Assembly (NCBI GenBank): GCA_017471785.1
Contig: JAFURP010000024.1
Location: 1 to 59,327 of the forward strand
Direction of reading: 5' to 3'
Length of the DNA: 59,327 nucleotides
From: Clostridia bacterium
GTDB lineage: Bacteria; Bacillota; Clostridia; Christensenellales; Borkfalkiaceae
Below, piece after piece: positions 7,838 to 18,053 of this stretch. The notes under the pieces were generated by a model that had not been told where the DNA came from, made no database searches, and worked only from the letters and a program-made list of their open reading frames with translations. Position numbers and translations under genes: made by a program. Each line of letters begins with the position of its first letter. The first letter of the stretch is position 1.

Positions 7838-10042
7838 TTAACTTAAATTGGTCGGGTTCTCCTCTACCGACACCAACACGTCCCGATTACGGGCTTCCGC
7901 GCACGCGGCGTAAATTTCGGGAAGCACGGAGGTATCGCAAAGGCGCATCAGCACCTGATAGCGGAACTTGTTTTGTATACGCTTGATGGGGGCGCGCATC
8001 TTATTGAAAAAGAGGAATTTCTCGGGATTGTCCGTATACAGCTTTTCCAAAGCGATATACACCTCTCTGAGCGCCTCTATCGTTTTTTTATCGTCCTCGC
8101 CCGTAACGAGCACGCGCACGATCTTCGAAAAGGGCGGAAACGCCATCGCCGCGCGCAGGGATATTTCATTCTCGTAAAAGCCCTCGAAATCGTAAGCGAT
8201 CGCAAACCGCAGCACGTCGTTTTCGGGGTCGAAGGTTTGTAAAACGACCTTGCCCTTTTCCTCCGCGCGACCGCTTCTTCCAGCGACCTGCGTAATCAGC
8301 TGAAAGGTACGCTCGCCGCTGCGATAATCGGAAAAATGCAAGCTCATATCGGCGTCTAGTATCCCCACGAGGGTAACGGACGGGAAGTCGTGTCCTTTGG
8401 CGATCATTTGCGTACCCACGAGGATATCCGCCTTTTTCTCGGCAAAGGTCTTGAGTATCTTATAATGCCCCTCCTTACCGCTCGTCGTATCGTTGTCCAT
8501 ACGCAAAATACGCGCGGCGGGATACAGCTTTTGCAGATCGGCTACGATGCGCTCGGTACCCGTACCGGCGTAAGAAAGCTTCTTGCCGCCGCAATCGGGG
8601 CACGCCGAAAGCATACCGTATTTCGCGCCGCAATAGTGACATTTCAAGCAATCCTCGTCGCGGTGGTACGTAAGCGAAACGTCGCAAAATTCGCATTTTG
8701 CCACGTAGCCGCATTCCTTACAAATGACGGTTTGCGAATAGCCGCGGCGGTTCAAGAACAGGATCGCCTGCTTGCCGCCCGCGAGGCATTTTTCCAGCTC
8801 CTCCTTAAGCGCGCCCGAAAACGCCGAATTATTACCGCGCCGCACCTCGCGCCGCATATCGGCGATCACGATCTCGGGCAACGGTCTTTGATTGATCCGC
8901 TTATCCAAACGAATGAGGGAAAACTCCCCGTCCTTAGCCCGTTTATAGGTGTCGGTAGACGGCGTTGCGCTGCCCAAAACGAGCTTGCAGCCGTTCGTTT
9001 TCGCCCGCAGGTACGCCACGTCGAAGGTGTTGTACCTCGGCGCCGTTTCGCTCGCATAGCTCGAATCGTGCTCCTCGTCGATAATGATCACGCCGATATT
9101 TTCCATAGGCGCGAACACCGCGCTCCTCGCGCCGATCGCGATCCTCGCCTCGCCCGTTCTAAGCCGCCACCATTCGTCGAAGCGTTCGCCCGCCGAAAGT
9201 CCGCTATGCAAGATCGCCGCGTTCTTCCCAAACCGCGCGCGAAGCTGCGCGAGCATTTGGGGAGTGAGCGAAATTTCGGGCACGAGGAAAATGGAGCTTT
9301 TGCCCTCTTTCAAACAATCGGCAATGAGCGTTAAATATATCTCCGTCTTACCGCTACCCGTAACGCCGTGCACGAGCTGTACCGTCCGACTATCCGTCTT
9401 GATCGTGTCCACCGCGCGTTTTTGATCGGGCGTGAGGGTATGCAATTTATCCTCTCGATCCAAGGTCTTATACGGGTCGCGCAAAATTTGCTCGCGCGTG
9501 ATCTCCACGTACCCTTTCTTTTCCAAGCCCGAAACGCCGCCCGCAAACAGGTTGTTCAAATAGGCGCAATCGGTCTTGCCGTGCTCGGCAAGATACGTCG
9601 CCGCTCCCAATTGGTTTTTCGCCGTCTTGGCAAGCTTGATCTCCTCCAGCGGACAAACGAGCCGCGCGTAGTTTCTCGTCAGCTCGCGCACCTTGCCCGT
9701 CCGCATCTCGGTCGGCAAAAACAGGCGTAACGCAAGCGCCTTGGGCACGCGGTATCTCGCCGTCAGCTTTTCAGCCAAGGATAAACATTCGGGGTTTAGT
9801 GCCGGCAGCTCGTCGGGCGTGGGATACACCCGCTTGAGCCGTACCACGGGATAATCGCTCTTCTCTTTTACGCGCATAACGAAACCGGCTACCGTCTTAC
9901 CGCCGAAAGGCGCGCGAACGCGGCTCCCTGCGACGATATCGTCGTCGCAAAGATAATCGTAAATTTTATCCGTTTCGCTTGCCGCGATATCCACGATCAC
10001 TTCCGCTATCAACCGTGTTTCCTCCCGTTTTTGCGCGTTCAT
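7838..10042 (-). CDS. priA: Primosomal replication-restart helicase PriA
   Basis: This is a 734-residue superfamily-2 helicase that reloads the replisome at stalled forks. An N-terminal DNA-binding domain is followed by Walker A GVTGSGKTEIY, Walker B DEEH, LGSATPS, and eight-cysteine zinc modules (CKECGYVAKCEFC and CLKCHYCG...CPDCGG), then GTQMIAKGHDFP and QVAGRSGR. The ATG at 10042 is preferred: in-frame codons further up would run through the hairpin behind rpoZ. Neighbours rpoZ and gmk are typical. coaBC, usually between rpoZ and priA, is absent here. Confidence 0.97.
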   Translation of the reverse strand: MNAQKREETRLIAEVIVDIAASETDKIYDYLCDDDIVAGSRVRAPFGGKTVAGFVMRVKEKSDYPVVRLKRVYPTPDELPALNPECLSLAEKLTARYRVPKALALRLFLPTEMRTGKVRELTRNYARLVCPLEEIKLAKTAKNQLGAATYLAEHGKTDCAYLNNLFAGGVSGLEKKGYVEITREQILRDPYKTLDREDKLHTLTPDQKRAVDTIKTDSRTVQLVHGVTGSGKTEIYLTLIADCLKEGKSSIFLVPEISLTPQMLAQLRARFGKNAAILHSGLSAGERFDEWWRLRTGEARIAIGARSAVFAPMENIGVIIIDEEHDSSYASETAPRYNTFDVAYLRAKTNGCKLVLGSATPSTDTYKRAKDGEFSLIRLDKRINQRPLPEIVIADMRREVRRGNNSAFSGALKEELEKCLAGGKQAILFLNRRGYSQTVICKECGYVAKCEFCDVSLTYHRDEDCLKCHYCGAKYGMLSACPDCGGKKLSYAGTGTERIVADLQKLYPAARILRMDNDTTSGKEGHYKILKTFAEKKADILVGTQMIAKGHDFPSVTLVGILDADMSLHFSDYRSGERTFQLITQVAGRSGRAEEKGKVVLQTFDPENDVLRFAIAYDFEGFYENEISLRAAMAFPPFSKIVRVLVTGEDDKKTIEALREVYIALEKLYTDNPEKFLFFNKMRAPIKRIQNKFRYQVLMRLCDTSVLPEIYAACAEARNRDVLVSVEENPTNLS

Positions 10043-10057
10043 AGTCCGATAAATTGC

Positions 10058-10082
10058 AATTGCCTCGAAAGCTCGAGGCAAC
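10058..10082 (-). terminator. Hairpin after rpoZ
   Basis: TTGCCTCGA and TCGAGGCAA form a 9-bp stem just downstream of the rpoZ stop codon and upstream of priA. The following T-tract is weak, so it may attenuate rather than terminate. Confidence 0.5.
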
Positions 10083-10090
10083 GCTGCGTT

Positions 10091-10312
10091 TTAGTCTTTT
10101 GCGACGACGACTTTACCGTCCGCGATATCCTTGCAGGCGGAAAGCAATTCCTTATCCTTGCCCGTCGAATCGGTCACGCCGGCGTTTCTTTCCGTTTCAA
10201 TGATCTGGCGCGCACGCTTTGCCGCGATCGTGCACAGCGCGTAACGGCTGATCGGCTCTTCCTCCGTACCGAGCTTACGGATCATTACGTCTACAGAAGG
10301 TTCGTTGATCAT
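10091..10312 (-). CDS. rpoZ: DNA-directed RNA polymerase omega subunit
   Basis: This 73-residue omega subunit stabilises the beta-prime chain of RNA polymerase. The SRYALCTIAAKRARQI segment matches the conserved omega helix (R-Y-x-L...AKRARQ). A clear GGAGTG Shine-Dalgarno precedes the ATG. It follows gmk in the standard yicC-gmk-rpoZ order, with a 38-bp gap. Confidence 0.95.
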   Translation of the reverse strand: MINEPSVDVMIRKLGTEEEPISRYALCTIAAKRARQIIETERNAGVTDSTGKDKELLSACKDIADGKVVVAKD

Positions 10313-10350
10313 AGTATTTTACACTCCTTTTGGTCTTTATTTTTTCACTT

Positions 10351-10911
10351 TTATTTTTGCGAGTACCTGCCGTCCACGATATCGGAAAGGTCTTGGATAG
10401 CCTCCTCCAAATCGTCGTTGACGATCACGTAATCGTATTTATCCCGTTGCGAGAGCTCGTAATCCAGCCGCGAAAGCCTGTTCTCGATCTCCTCCGCCGT
10501 TTCCGAGCCGCGACCGCTCAAACGGCGCTTCAATTCCTCCACGGAGGGCGGCGCGATCATCACCAGCACGCTCTCGGGAAACGCCTTTTTCGCATTCAGC
10601 GCACCCACCACGTCGATCTCCAACACGACCGACTTTTCTTTAAGCGCTTCTCTGACGAACGATTTGGGCGTGCCGTAAAAATTCCCGAAATGCTCGTCGT
10701 ACTCCAAAAAATCGTCCTCGCTTATACGGCGCGAAAATTCCTCCTTGGTCAAAAAGTAGTATTCCCTGCCGTGTACCTCTCCCTCGCGCGGTAAGCGCGT
10801 GGTACACGATACCGATTCCACGACGTCCGCTCTCCGTTTTACGAGCGTTTTTACGATCGTGCCCTTTCCGACCCCCGACGGACCGGAAACCACTATCAAT
10901 CTATGCTCCAT
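10351..10911 (-). CDS. gmk: Guanylate kinase
   Basis: This 186-residue P-loop kinase converts GMP to GDP. Motifs are VVSGPSGVGKGTI (Walker A), SCTTRLPREGEVHGREYYF (GMP-binding), EYDEHFGNFYGTP, and the lid-region RLSGRGSETAEEI. The start at 10911 follows the Shine-Dalgarno GGTGGAG, 11 bp behind yicC. The longer upstream frame overlaps yicC and is not homologous. It is cotranscribed with yicC and rpoZ. Confidence 0.98.
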   Translation of the reverse strand: MEHRLIVVSGPSGVGKGTIVKTLVKRRADVVESVSCTTRLPREGEVHGREYYFLTKEEFSRRISEDDFLEYDEHFGNFYGTPKSFVREALKEKSVVLEIDVVGALNAKKAFPESVLVMIAPPSVEELKRRLSGRGSETAEEIENRLSRLDYELSQRDKYDYVIVNDDLEEAIQDLSDIVDGRYSQK

Positions 10912-10922
10912 AGCTCTCCACC

Positions 10923-11798
10923 TTATTCGAGGTTTTGTACTTGCTCGCGGATCTTTTCGATCTCGTTTTTGAGCGCAAGCCCAAGCCGCGTTATGGTTAC
11001 GTCGTTGCTCTTGGAACAAGTCGTATTCGCCTCGCGGTTAAATTCCTGCACCAAGAAATCGAGCTTTCTCCCCACGACGCCCTCCTCGCAAATGCTCCGA
11101 AACTGCGCGATATGCGAGCGCAAACGGGTGAGTTCCTCGTCGATATTGCTCTTGTCCGTAAACACCGCGACCTCGGTGAGCAAACGGCTTTCGTCGATCG
11201 CCGCGCCGCTCAAATATTCCTGCACGCGCGCGGTGAGCTTGTCTTTATATTCCTTGGCGATCGTCGGCGCACGATCGGATATCTCCTCCACCGTCTTTTC
11301 GATCAGCGCCACGCGCGAAAGCATATCCGCTTTCAGCTTTTCCCCCTCGACGAGCCGCATTTTGTTGAGGCTGTCGAGCGCGGAGATCAAGGCGCTTTTA
11401 AGTGCGGTCACGAGCGTTTCGTCCAACGCCGTCGCGTCCTCTTGCTTGAGCACCTCGGGATAGCGCAATACGGAGGTGAGGGTGAGATCGTCGATCAGCT
11501 CGGGGATTTGCTCCTTGAGCGTTTTCGCCGCGTTGTAATAGGACAGGGCGAGCGCCGTATCCACGACGAGCGAGGCGTCTCTCTCGCGCTTGTCTTTGAG
11601 GGAGATATACACGTCGGCGTGTCCGCGCGTCAGCTTTTCTTTTACCGTATTCCGCACCAGATCGTCGCAGCTTGCAAACACGCGCGGCGCTTTGATGGAA
11701 ACGTCCAAATAACGGTTGTTCACCGTCTTGATCTCGCAAGTCAGCTCGATATCGTTCTCGTCGTATACGCCCTTGCCGTAACCGGTCATACTCAGCAT
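10923..11798 (-). CDS. yicC: YicC/YloC family endoribonuclease
   Basis: This 291-residue protein belongs to the YicC/YloC family, which acts as an endoribonuclease. It begins MLSMTGYGKG, the characteristic N-terminus, behind a GAGGGA Shine-Dalgarno. It has NNRYLDVSIKAPR, a central coiled-coil-prone segment, and the conserved C-terminal RKLDFLVQEFNREANTTCSK and KNEIEKIREQVQNLE. An alternative ATG lies two codons upstream. It is first in the yicC-gmk-rpoZ operon; remA, often between yicC and gmk, is missing. Confidence 0.96.
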   Translation of the reverse strand: MLSMTGYGKGVYDENDIELTCEIKTVNNRYLDVSIKAPRVFASCDDLVRNTVKEKLTRGHADVYISLKDKRERDASLVVDTALALSYYNAAKTLKEQIPELIDDLTLTSVLRYPEVLKQEDATALDETLVTALKSALISALDSLNKMRLVEGEKLKADMLSRVALIEKTVEEISDRAPTIAKEYKDKLTARVQEYLSGAAIDESRLLTEVAVFTDKSNIDEELTRLRSHIAQFRSICEEGVVGRKLDFLVQEFNREANTTCSKSNDVTITRLGLALKNEIEKIREQVQNLE

Positions 11799-11895
11799 AG
11801 CCATTCCCTCGTTTCTTCGGTTTTTCCTTTGCACACCATTATAACAAACTTTTTCGAAAATTTCAAGTACTATTGCTCTTTTTTTATAAAAAAAG

Positions 11896-11928
11896 AGAAA
11901 AAGGCAAAAATTTTTCGCCTCTTTCCCT
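11896..11928. terminator. AT-rich terminator between yicC and a lipoprotein gene
   Basis: GAGAAAAAGGC pairs imperfectly with GCCTCTTTCCC around an A/T-rich loop, with T-runs either side. It would end the lipoprotein transcript before yicC. Confidence 0.5.
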
Positions 11929-11963
11929 AATTTTCCATTCTCCTTTACGCCGTCGAAGCTTTC

Positions 11964-12434
11964 TCAAGCCCCCTGCGGCGCTTCGTCCGTCATATCCTGA
12001 ATAAACCAACCGTCCTCCTCTTTGACGAGAATTACGTAAACCGCCTCCACACTCGACTGCCCGATATCCGCATACCCCATTTGCCCTTTCGCAACCGCTT
12101 GCGCGCCGCTTACGGATACCTCGGAAATTTCGATGGCAAGCACCTCTCCGTCCGTCATAGCTACGCCCAGCGTAAAGAGATCGCTCAAATCAAAGCTAAA
12201 GCCCGTCAAGCCGCCGAAAAGTCCGCCCATCACGTTAAAGCTCGCCCTCAACGTATTGCGCGTCTTGGCGTCGAAGCAATCCAAAACGCCCTCGAAATCC
12301 CCGTCGTTAAACGCCGTCGTAAACGTATCGATACGCTCGCGGATAAGCTCCTCGTCCGTCTTTTTCTTACAACCGAACAAACAACAAACGGTAAAAAACA
12401 CCGTTAAAAATATGCAAACGATCCTCTTTTTCAT
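11964..12434 (-). CDS. Hypothetical lipoprotein, NTF2-like fold suspected
   Basis: This is a 156-residue protein with a lipoprotein signal: a basic MKKR start, a hydrophobic stretch and lipobox CLFGC placing the lipidated Cys at residue 22. The mature part starts with a lysine patch. It contains FTTAFNDGDFEGVLDCFD, a pattern common in NTF2-like/DUF4878-type extracytoplasmic proteins, and ends with a VYVILVKEEDGWFIQDM strand. It overlaps the upstream membrane-protein gene by 4 nt, so the two form one transcript controlled by the twin operators at 13126-13171. The function is not known. Confidence 0.75.
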   Translation of the reverse strand: MKKRIVCIFLTVFFTVCCLFGCKKKTDEELIRERIDTFTTAFNDGDFEGVLDCFDAKTRNTLRASFNVMGGLFGGLTGFSFDLSDLFTLGVAMTDGEVLAIEISEVSVSGAQAVAKGQMGYADIGQSSVEAVYVILVKEEDGWFIQDMTDEAPQGA

Positions 12435-13090
12435 TGTGCGTTCTCAGCCTCGTTTTTCTTTTGCAATTCCTCCGCCACCCTTGCGTTGATCTTATCCTCC
12501 TGCTTTTTCGCTTTTACTTTTACGGACAACCGTTGCAGCATAACAAACAATACCACTCCGACGATTACGTATAAAATCGCGGAAAACCGCAACGAAAACC
12601 ACCCTTTTACGTTCACTTCGGCGTATTTGCTCACCTGCGACGCCACCGAGTCTACGCTCTCCAACGCCGCGCTGACAAAAATCCCAAACAGGATCAAATA
12701 TAAAACCACCGCCACCTTCGCCAAGAAAAAACCGTTTTTCATTTTATCTTTTTTGCGTATAAAATAAAAGACCGTACCCCTCAAAGACAGTAAAAAAAGG
12801 GTCAAAACCATCAAAAACAAAATGATCACGCCACCCGTTTTCTTGGCAAACGAGAACACGGAAAAAGCTTCTTTTGTAACCTCAAGTCCGCCGAACAAAC
12901 TGATCTTGGCTTCCGTTACGATTTCTATAAAGGGCACAAATTGCAATAATAAAAATAGCAGTTGCAAAAAAAGCACGAGCATATATAAGCATTTGATCTT
13001 GTCCGCCCATAATCCTTTCAAAAAAGGTAACGCCTTATCTTGCCAAAAATTACCCGTCTTTTGTTCTTCGTTTTGCATTTCTTCGTTCAT
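12431..13090 (-). CDS. Four-helix membrane protein of unknown function
   Basis: This is a 219-residue protein with four predicted membrane segments (about residues 33-55, 82-105, 122-145 and 168-188) and a lysine/glutamate-rich C-terminal tail with coiled-coil character. No family is recognised. GGAGGTG precedes the ATG. The promoter (TTGACA, 18 nt, TAAAAT) has a perfect-arm palindrome as its spacer, and the gene faces a small XRE regulator. With the following lipoprotein it forms a two-gene envelope unit, presumably repressed by that regulator. Confidence 0.75.
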   Translation of the reverse strand: MNEEMQNEEQKTGNFWQDKALPFLKGLWADKIKCLYMLVLFLQLLFLLLQFVPFIEIVTEAKISLFGGLEVTKEAFSVFSFAKKTGGVIILFLMVLTLFLLSLRGTVFYFIRKKDKMKNGFFLAKVAVVLYLILFGIFVSAALESVDSVASQVSKYAEVNVKGWFSLRFSAILYVIVGVVLFVMLQRLSVKVKAKKQEDKINARVAEELQKKNEAENAQ

Positions 13091-13125
13091 TTATGAACAC
13101 CTCCACAAATTTTTCTTCTATTTTA

Positions 13126-13175
13126 TCACACCGTTTGGTGTGATGTCAAATAAAATACACCGTTTGGTGTAAAAT
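13126..13175. promoter_or_regulatory. Twin palindromic operators in overlapping divergent promoters
   Basis: Two copies of ACACCGTTTGGTGT lie in 13126-13143 and 13156-13171, centres 29 bp apart. The left copy fills the 18-nt spacer between TTGACA and TAAAAT of the minus-strand promoter. The right copy abuts a plus-strand TAAAAT that sits only 6 bp from the XRE start codon. Confidence 0.8.
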
Positions 13176-13181
13176 AATTAT

Positions 13182-13397
13182 ATGGAAAATGAAATGATGA
13201 GAATATTTGCTCAAAATCTAAAAAGCTTAATTGGGGAAGCTTCCGTTTCGGAATTTGCAAGGAGGGTGGATATTCCGCAACAAACTATTTCGCGCTATTT
13301 GCTTTGTCAACGGGAGATCACGCTTACCAACCTTTGCAAGATCGCCGACTACTTTGGAGAAAGCATTGATTTTTTAATTGGTAGAAAAGATTTTTAA
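13182..13397 (+). CDS. XRE-family transcriptional regulator (Cro/C1-type HTH)
   Basis: This is a 71-residue single-domain helix-turn-helix protein. VSEFARRVDIPQQTISRYL supplies the recognition-helix region, followed by ITLTNLCKIADYFGESIDFL, the closing pattern of XRE repressors. It has no ligand-binding or peptidase domain. The promoter -10 ends 6 bp before the ATG and no Shine-Dalgarno is visible, so the mRNA is probably leaderless. A second start at 13194 follows a weak GGAAAA. It probably represses itself and the divergent membrane-protein/lipoprotein unit through the twin palindromes. Confidence 0.9.
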   Translation: MENEMMRIFAQNLKSLIGEASVSEFARRVDIPQQTISRYLLCQREITLTNLCKIADYFGESIDFLIGRKDF

Positions 13398-13400
13398 CAA

Positions 13401-13439
13401 AAAAACGAGCGCTCCGCATTTTTTGCGGAGCGCTCGTTT

Positions 13440-13441
<2 letters not shown>
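13401..13441. terminator. Bidirectional terminator between the XRE gene and ligA
   Basis: AAAAACGAGCGCTCCGC pairs perfectly with GCGGAGCGCTCGTTTTT around a 7-nt loop, giving a symmetric terminator for the convergent genes. Confidence 0.9.
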
Positions 13442-15521
<2,080 letters not shown>

Positions 15522-15525
15522 ACGC

Positions 15526-17937
15526 TCAACCCGTAAAAACGGTTAACGGGGCAAGCCCTGCGGACAACTGCTTGATCCCCACACCCTCGAACGCAATATC
15601 CAAGATCATATTCGCACCCACGCCGCGCACGCTTACGATCACGCCCACGCCGAATTTGGGATGCTTGACCTTAGCGCCCGTCTTGAACGCGGTCAGATCC
15701 TTACCCGTCGCAGCTTTGGGCGCGCTTGCCTTGCCCACGCCGCCGTAGGTAAAGCCGCCGCTTTGGTTGGAAGCCCCCCCGCGCGAGCCGTACGAGCTAC
15801 TACCGTAGGTAGTACCGCTCCCGTACGAAGAATTGCCGCTCCAAGCCCTGCGAACGACGGCTGAATTGCCCCTGTCGCCGCTGCCGTAGCCCGACCCGTA
15901 GCCGCCGTAAGTACTTCTCACCCCGTAACCGTTCGACGAATACCTGCCCCCGCCGTACGCGGAATTTCCGTAGTCTTCGGGATCGTCGTAATCGCCGTAG
16001 CCCATGGGCAGGCGCGGCTTTTCGTTAGGCAGCTCGAGCTCGGAGGCAAGCTCCTTCAAAAAGCGTGAACGCGCCGTCGGCTCGCGTTTGCCGTAGAGAT
16101 AGCGGCTCTTGGAGCGGGTGAGATACAACCGTTCCTTGGCGCGCGTGATGGCTACGTACATTAAACGGCGTTCCTCCTCCATATCGTCGTCGTTGGAGAT
16201 CGCACGGGATACGGGCAGGATATTTTCCTCCATACCGCACACGAACACCGCCTTGAATTCCAAGCCCTTGACCGAGTGTATCGTCGCAAGCGTTACGTAG
16301 TTGCCGTCGTCCATATCGTCGGTGTCCGAAACGAGCATGATCTGATTGAGATAATCGGTGAGCGTCGCCTCTTTATTCAAACGGGAATACTCGTCCACCG
16401 AGTTGATAAATTCCTCGATATTCGCGCGCTTGTTGATGCTCTCGTCCGAATCGTCGGCGTACGCCTCGCGCATAGCCGTATCCAAAACGATCTTTTTCAC
16501 CAGCTCGTTGACGGGCAATTCCTGACTGTCGATAATCCAAGTTTTCACCAGCGTTCTGAAATCGACGAGCTTTTGCTTGGTCGCGCCCGTAAAGCCCACC
16601 TCGTCCAGCTCAAAAAGCGCGTCGTATACGGATATCTCGTTTTCAAACGCGTAATTTTGCAAATTTTCCACCGTCTTTGCGCCGATACCGCGCTTGGGGA
16701 AATTGATGATCCTCGTCGCCGCCTCGCTATCGAACGGGTTGTTGATCAAACGCAAATAGGCAAGTAGATCCTTGATCTCCTTGCGCTCGTAGAATTTGAA
16801 GCCGCCGAACACCTTAAAGGGAATAGCGTCGGACATAAACTCTTGCTCGAACGAGCGCGTGAGCGCGTTCAAGCGCATCAGTATCGCAAAATCGGAATAC
16901 CGATAACCGCGCGAAACGAGCCCTGCGATCGTGTGCGCGATATAGCGCGCCTCGCCGCTCTCCTCCTCCGCTTCGTACACCTTGGCGGGCTGCCCCTCGG
17001 GGTTTTCCGTCCAAAGGGTCTTGCTCTTGCGGTGCGCGTTGTTTTTGATGACCGTGTTCGCAAGCTGCAAAATACGCCCCGTCGAACGGTAGTTGCGCTC
17101 CAGCTTGAACACCTTCGCGCCCTTGAAATCCTTTTCGAAATGCAAAATATTCTCGATCTTCGCGCCCCGCCAGCCGTAGATGGACTGATCGTCGTCGCCC
17201 ACGGCGAATAAATTCCCGTGCACGGAAGCGAGCAATTTTACGATCTCGTACTGCACCGCGTTGGTATCTTGGAACTCGTCCACCAAAATATAACGGAACC
17301 TGCCGCCGAGATACTCCCTCGCCTCCTCGTTTCGACGGAGCAGCAGTCGCGTTTCGTTGAGCAGATCGTCGAAGTCGAGCGCGTTGTTTTCGCGCAAATG
17401 CTTTTGATAACGGCGGTAGACCTTTGTCACCGCCTCGATATCGTTATCCCCCGCGTATTCCTCGGCGTAGCGGTCGGGCTCGAACCCGAGCATCTTCGCG
17501 TTGGCAATATGGAATTTGACCGATTTCAGCAGCTTTTCGTCGTCGAAATCGCACTCTTGGAAGGATTTTTTGATGATGTTGTTTCGTTCCGCTTCGCTGT
17601 AAATGGAGAAGTTTTGGTTAATGCCCACCTCCGCGGCGTACATACGCAAGATACGCACGCACATACTGTGGATGGTACACACCCACGAGCGCGAAATATC
17701 CACGATACGGGAGAGCCGCTCCTTCATTTCGTTAGCGGCTTTGTTGGTGAAGGTGATCGCCAAGATCGCGGAATCGGGCACTCCCTTTTCCAGCATCAAA
17801 TAGGCGATACGGGAGGTCAAAACGCGCGTTTTACCGCTGCCCGCGCCTGCAAGCACGAGCACCGCGCCCTCCGTTTGCAAAACGGGCTTGATCTGTTCTT
17901 CGTTTAATTTTCCGAGAATTTCGTCAATTTGTTCCAT
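15526..17937 (-). CDS. pcrA: UvrD/PcrA-type DNA helicase with a Gly/Tyr/Ser-rich linker
   Basis: This 803-residue SF1A 3'-5' helicase acts in repair and in displacing RecA. The start is at MEQIDEILGKLNEEQ. Motifs are AGAGSGKTRVLTSRIAYL, TFTNKAANEMKER, VDEFQDTNAVQ, GDDDQSIYGWRGA, NYRSTGRIL, ATIHSVKGLEF and YVAITRAKERL. A PcrA C-terminal Tudor-like domain (KHPKFGVGVIVSV) closes the protein. Between them, residues about 646-744 form an unusual low-complexity linker full of GYG, SYGS and GGY units, which is much more biased than in typical PcrA proteins. Confidence 0.97.
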   Translation of the reverse strand: MEQIDEILGKLNEEQIKPVLQTEGAVLVLAGAGSGKTRVLTSRIAYLMLEKGVPDSAILAITFTNKAANEMKERLSRIVDISRSWVCTIHSMCVRILRMYAAEVGINQNFSIYSEAERNNIIKKSFQECDFDDEKLLKSVKFHIANAKMLGFEPDRYAEEYAGDNDIEAVTKVYRRYQKHLRENNALDFDDLLNETRLLLRRNEEAREYLGGRFRYILVDEFQDTNAVQYEIVKLLASVHGNLFAVGDDDQSIYGWRGAKIENILHFEKDFKGAKVFKLERNYRSTGRILQLANTVIKNNAHRKSKTLWTENPEGQPAKVYEAEEESGEARYIAHTIAGLVSRGYRYSDFAILMRLNALTRSFEQEFMSDAIPFKVFGGFKFYERKEIKDLLAYLRLINNPFDSEAATRIINFPKRGIGAKTVENLQNYAFENEISVYDALFELDEVGFTGATKQKLVDFRTLVKTWIIDSQELPVNELVKKIVLDTAMREAYADDSDESINKRANIEEFINSVDEYSRLNKEATLTDYLNQIMLVSDTDDMDDGNYVTLATIHSVKGLEFKAVFVCGMEENILPVSRAISNDDDMEEERRLMYVAITRAKERLYLTRSKSRYLYGKREPTARSRFLKELASELELPNEKPRLPMGYGDYDDPEDYGNSAYGGGRYSSNGYGVRSTYGGYGSGYGSGDRGNSAVVRRAWSGNSSYGSGTTYGSSSYGSRGGASNQSGGFTYGGVGKASAPKAATGKDLTAFKTGAKVKHPKFGVGVIVSVRGVGANMILDIAFEGVGIKQLSAGLAPLTVFTG

Positions 17938-18012
17938 ACCTTCAATTATACCACGAAGCCCGTTCTTTTGCAAGCGGATTGCGCGCTGTTTTTACGCTTA
18001 CGGAAAAAATAA

Positions 18013-18036
18013 AAATCCCGCGGTAGCCCCGCGGGA
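18013..18036 (-). terminator. Terminator of the tandem-domain lipoprotein gene
   Basis: ATCCCGCGG and CCGCGGGAT form a strong GC stem, followed on the minus strand by TTTTTATTTTTT. Confidence 0.85.
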
Positions 18037-18053
18037 TAATTGCGCGTATGCGC

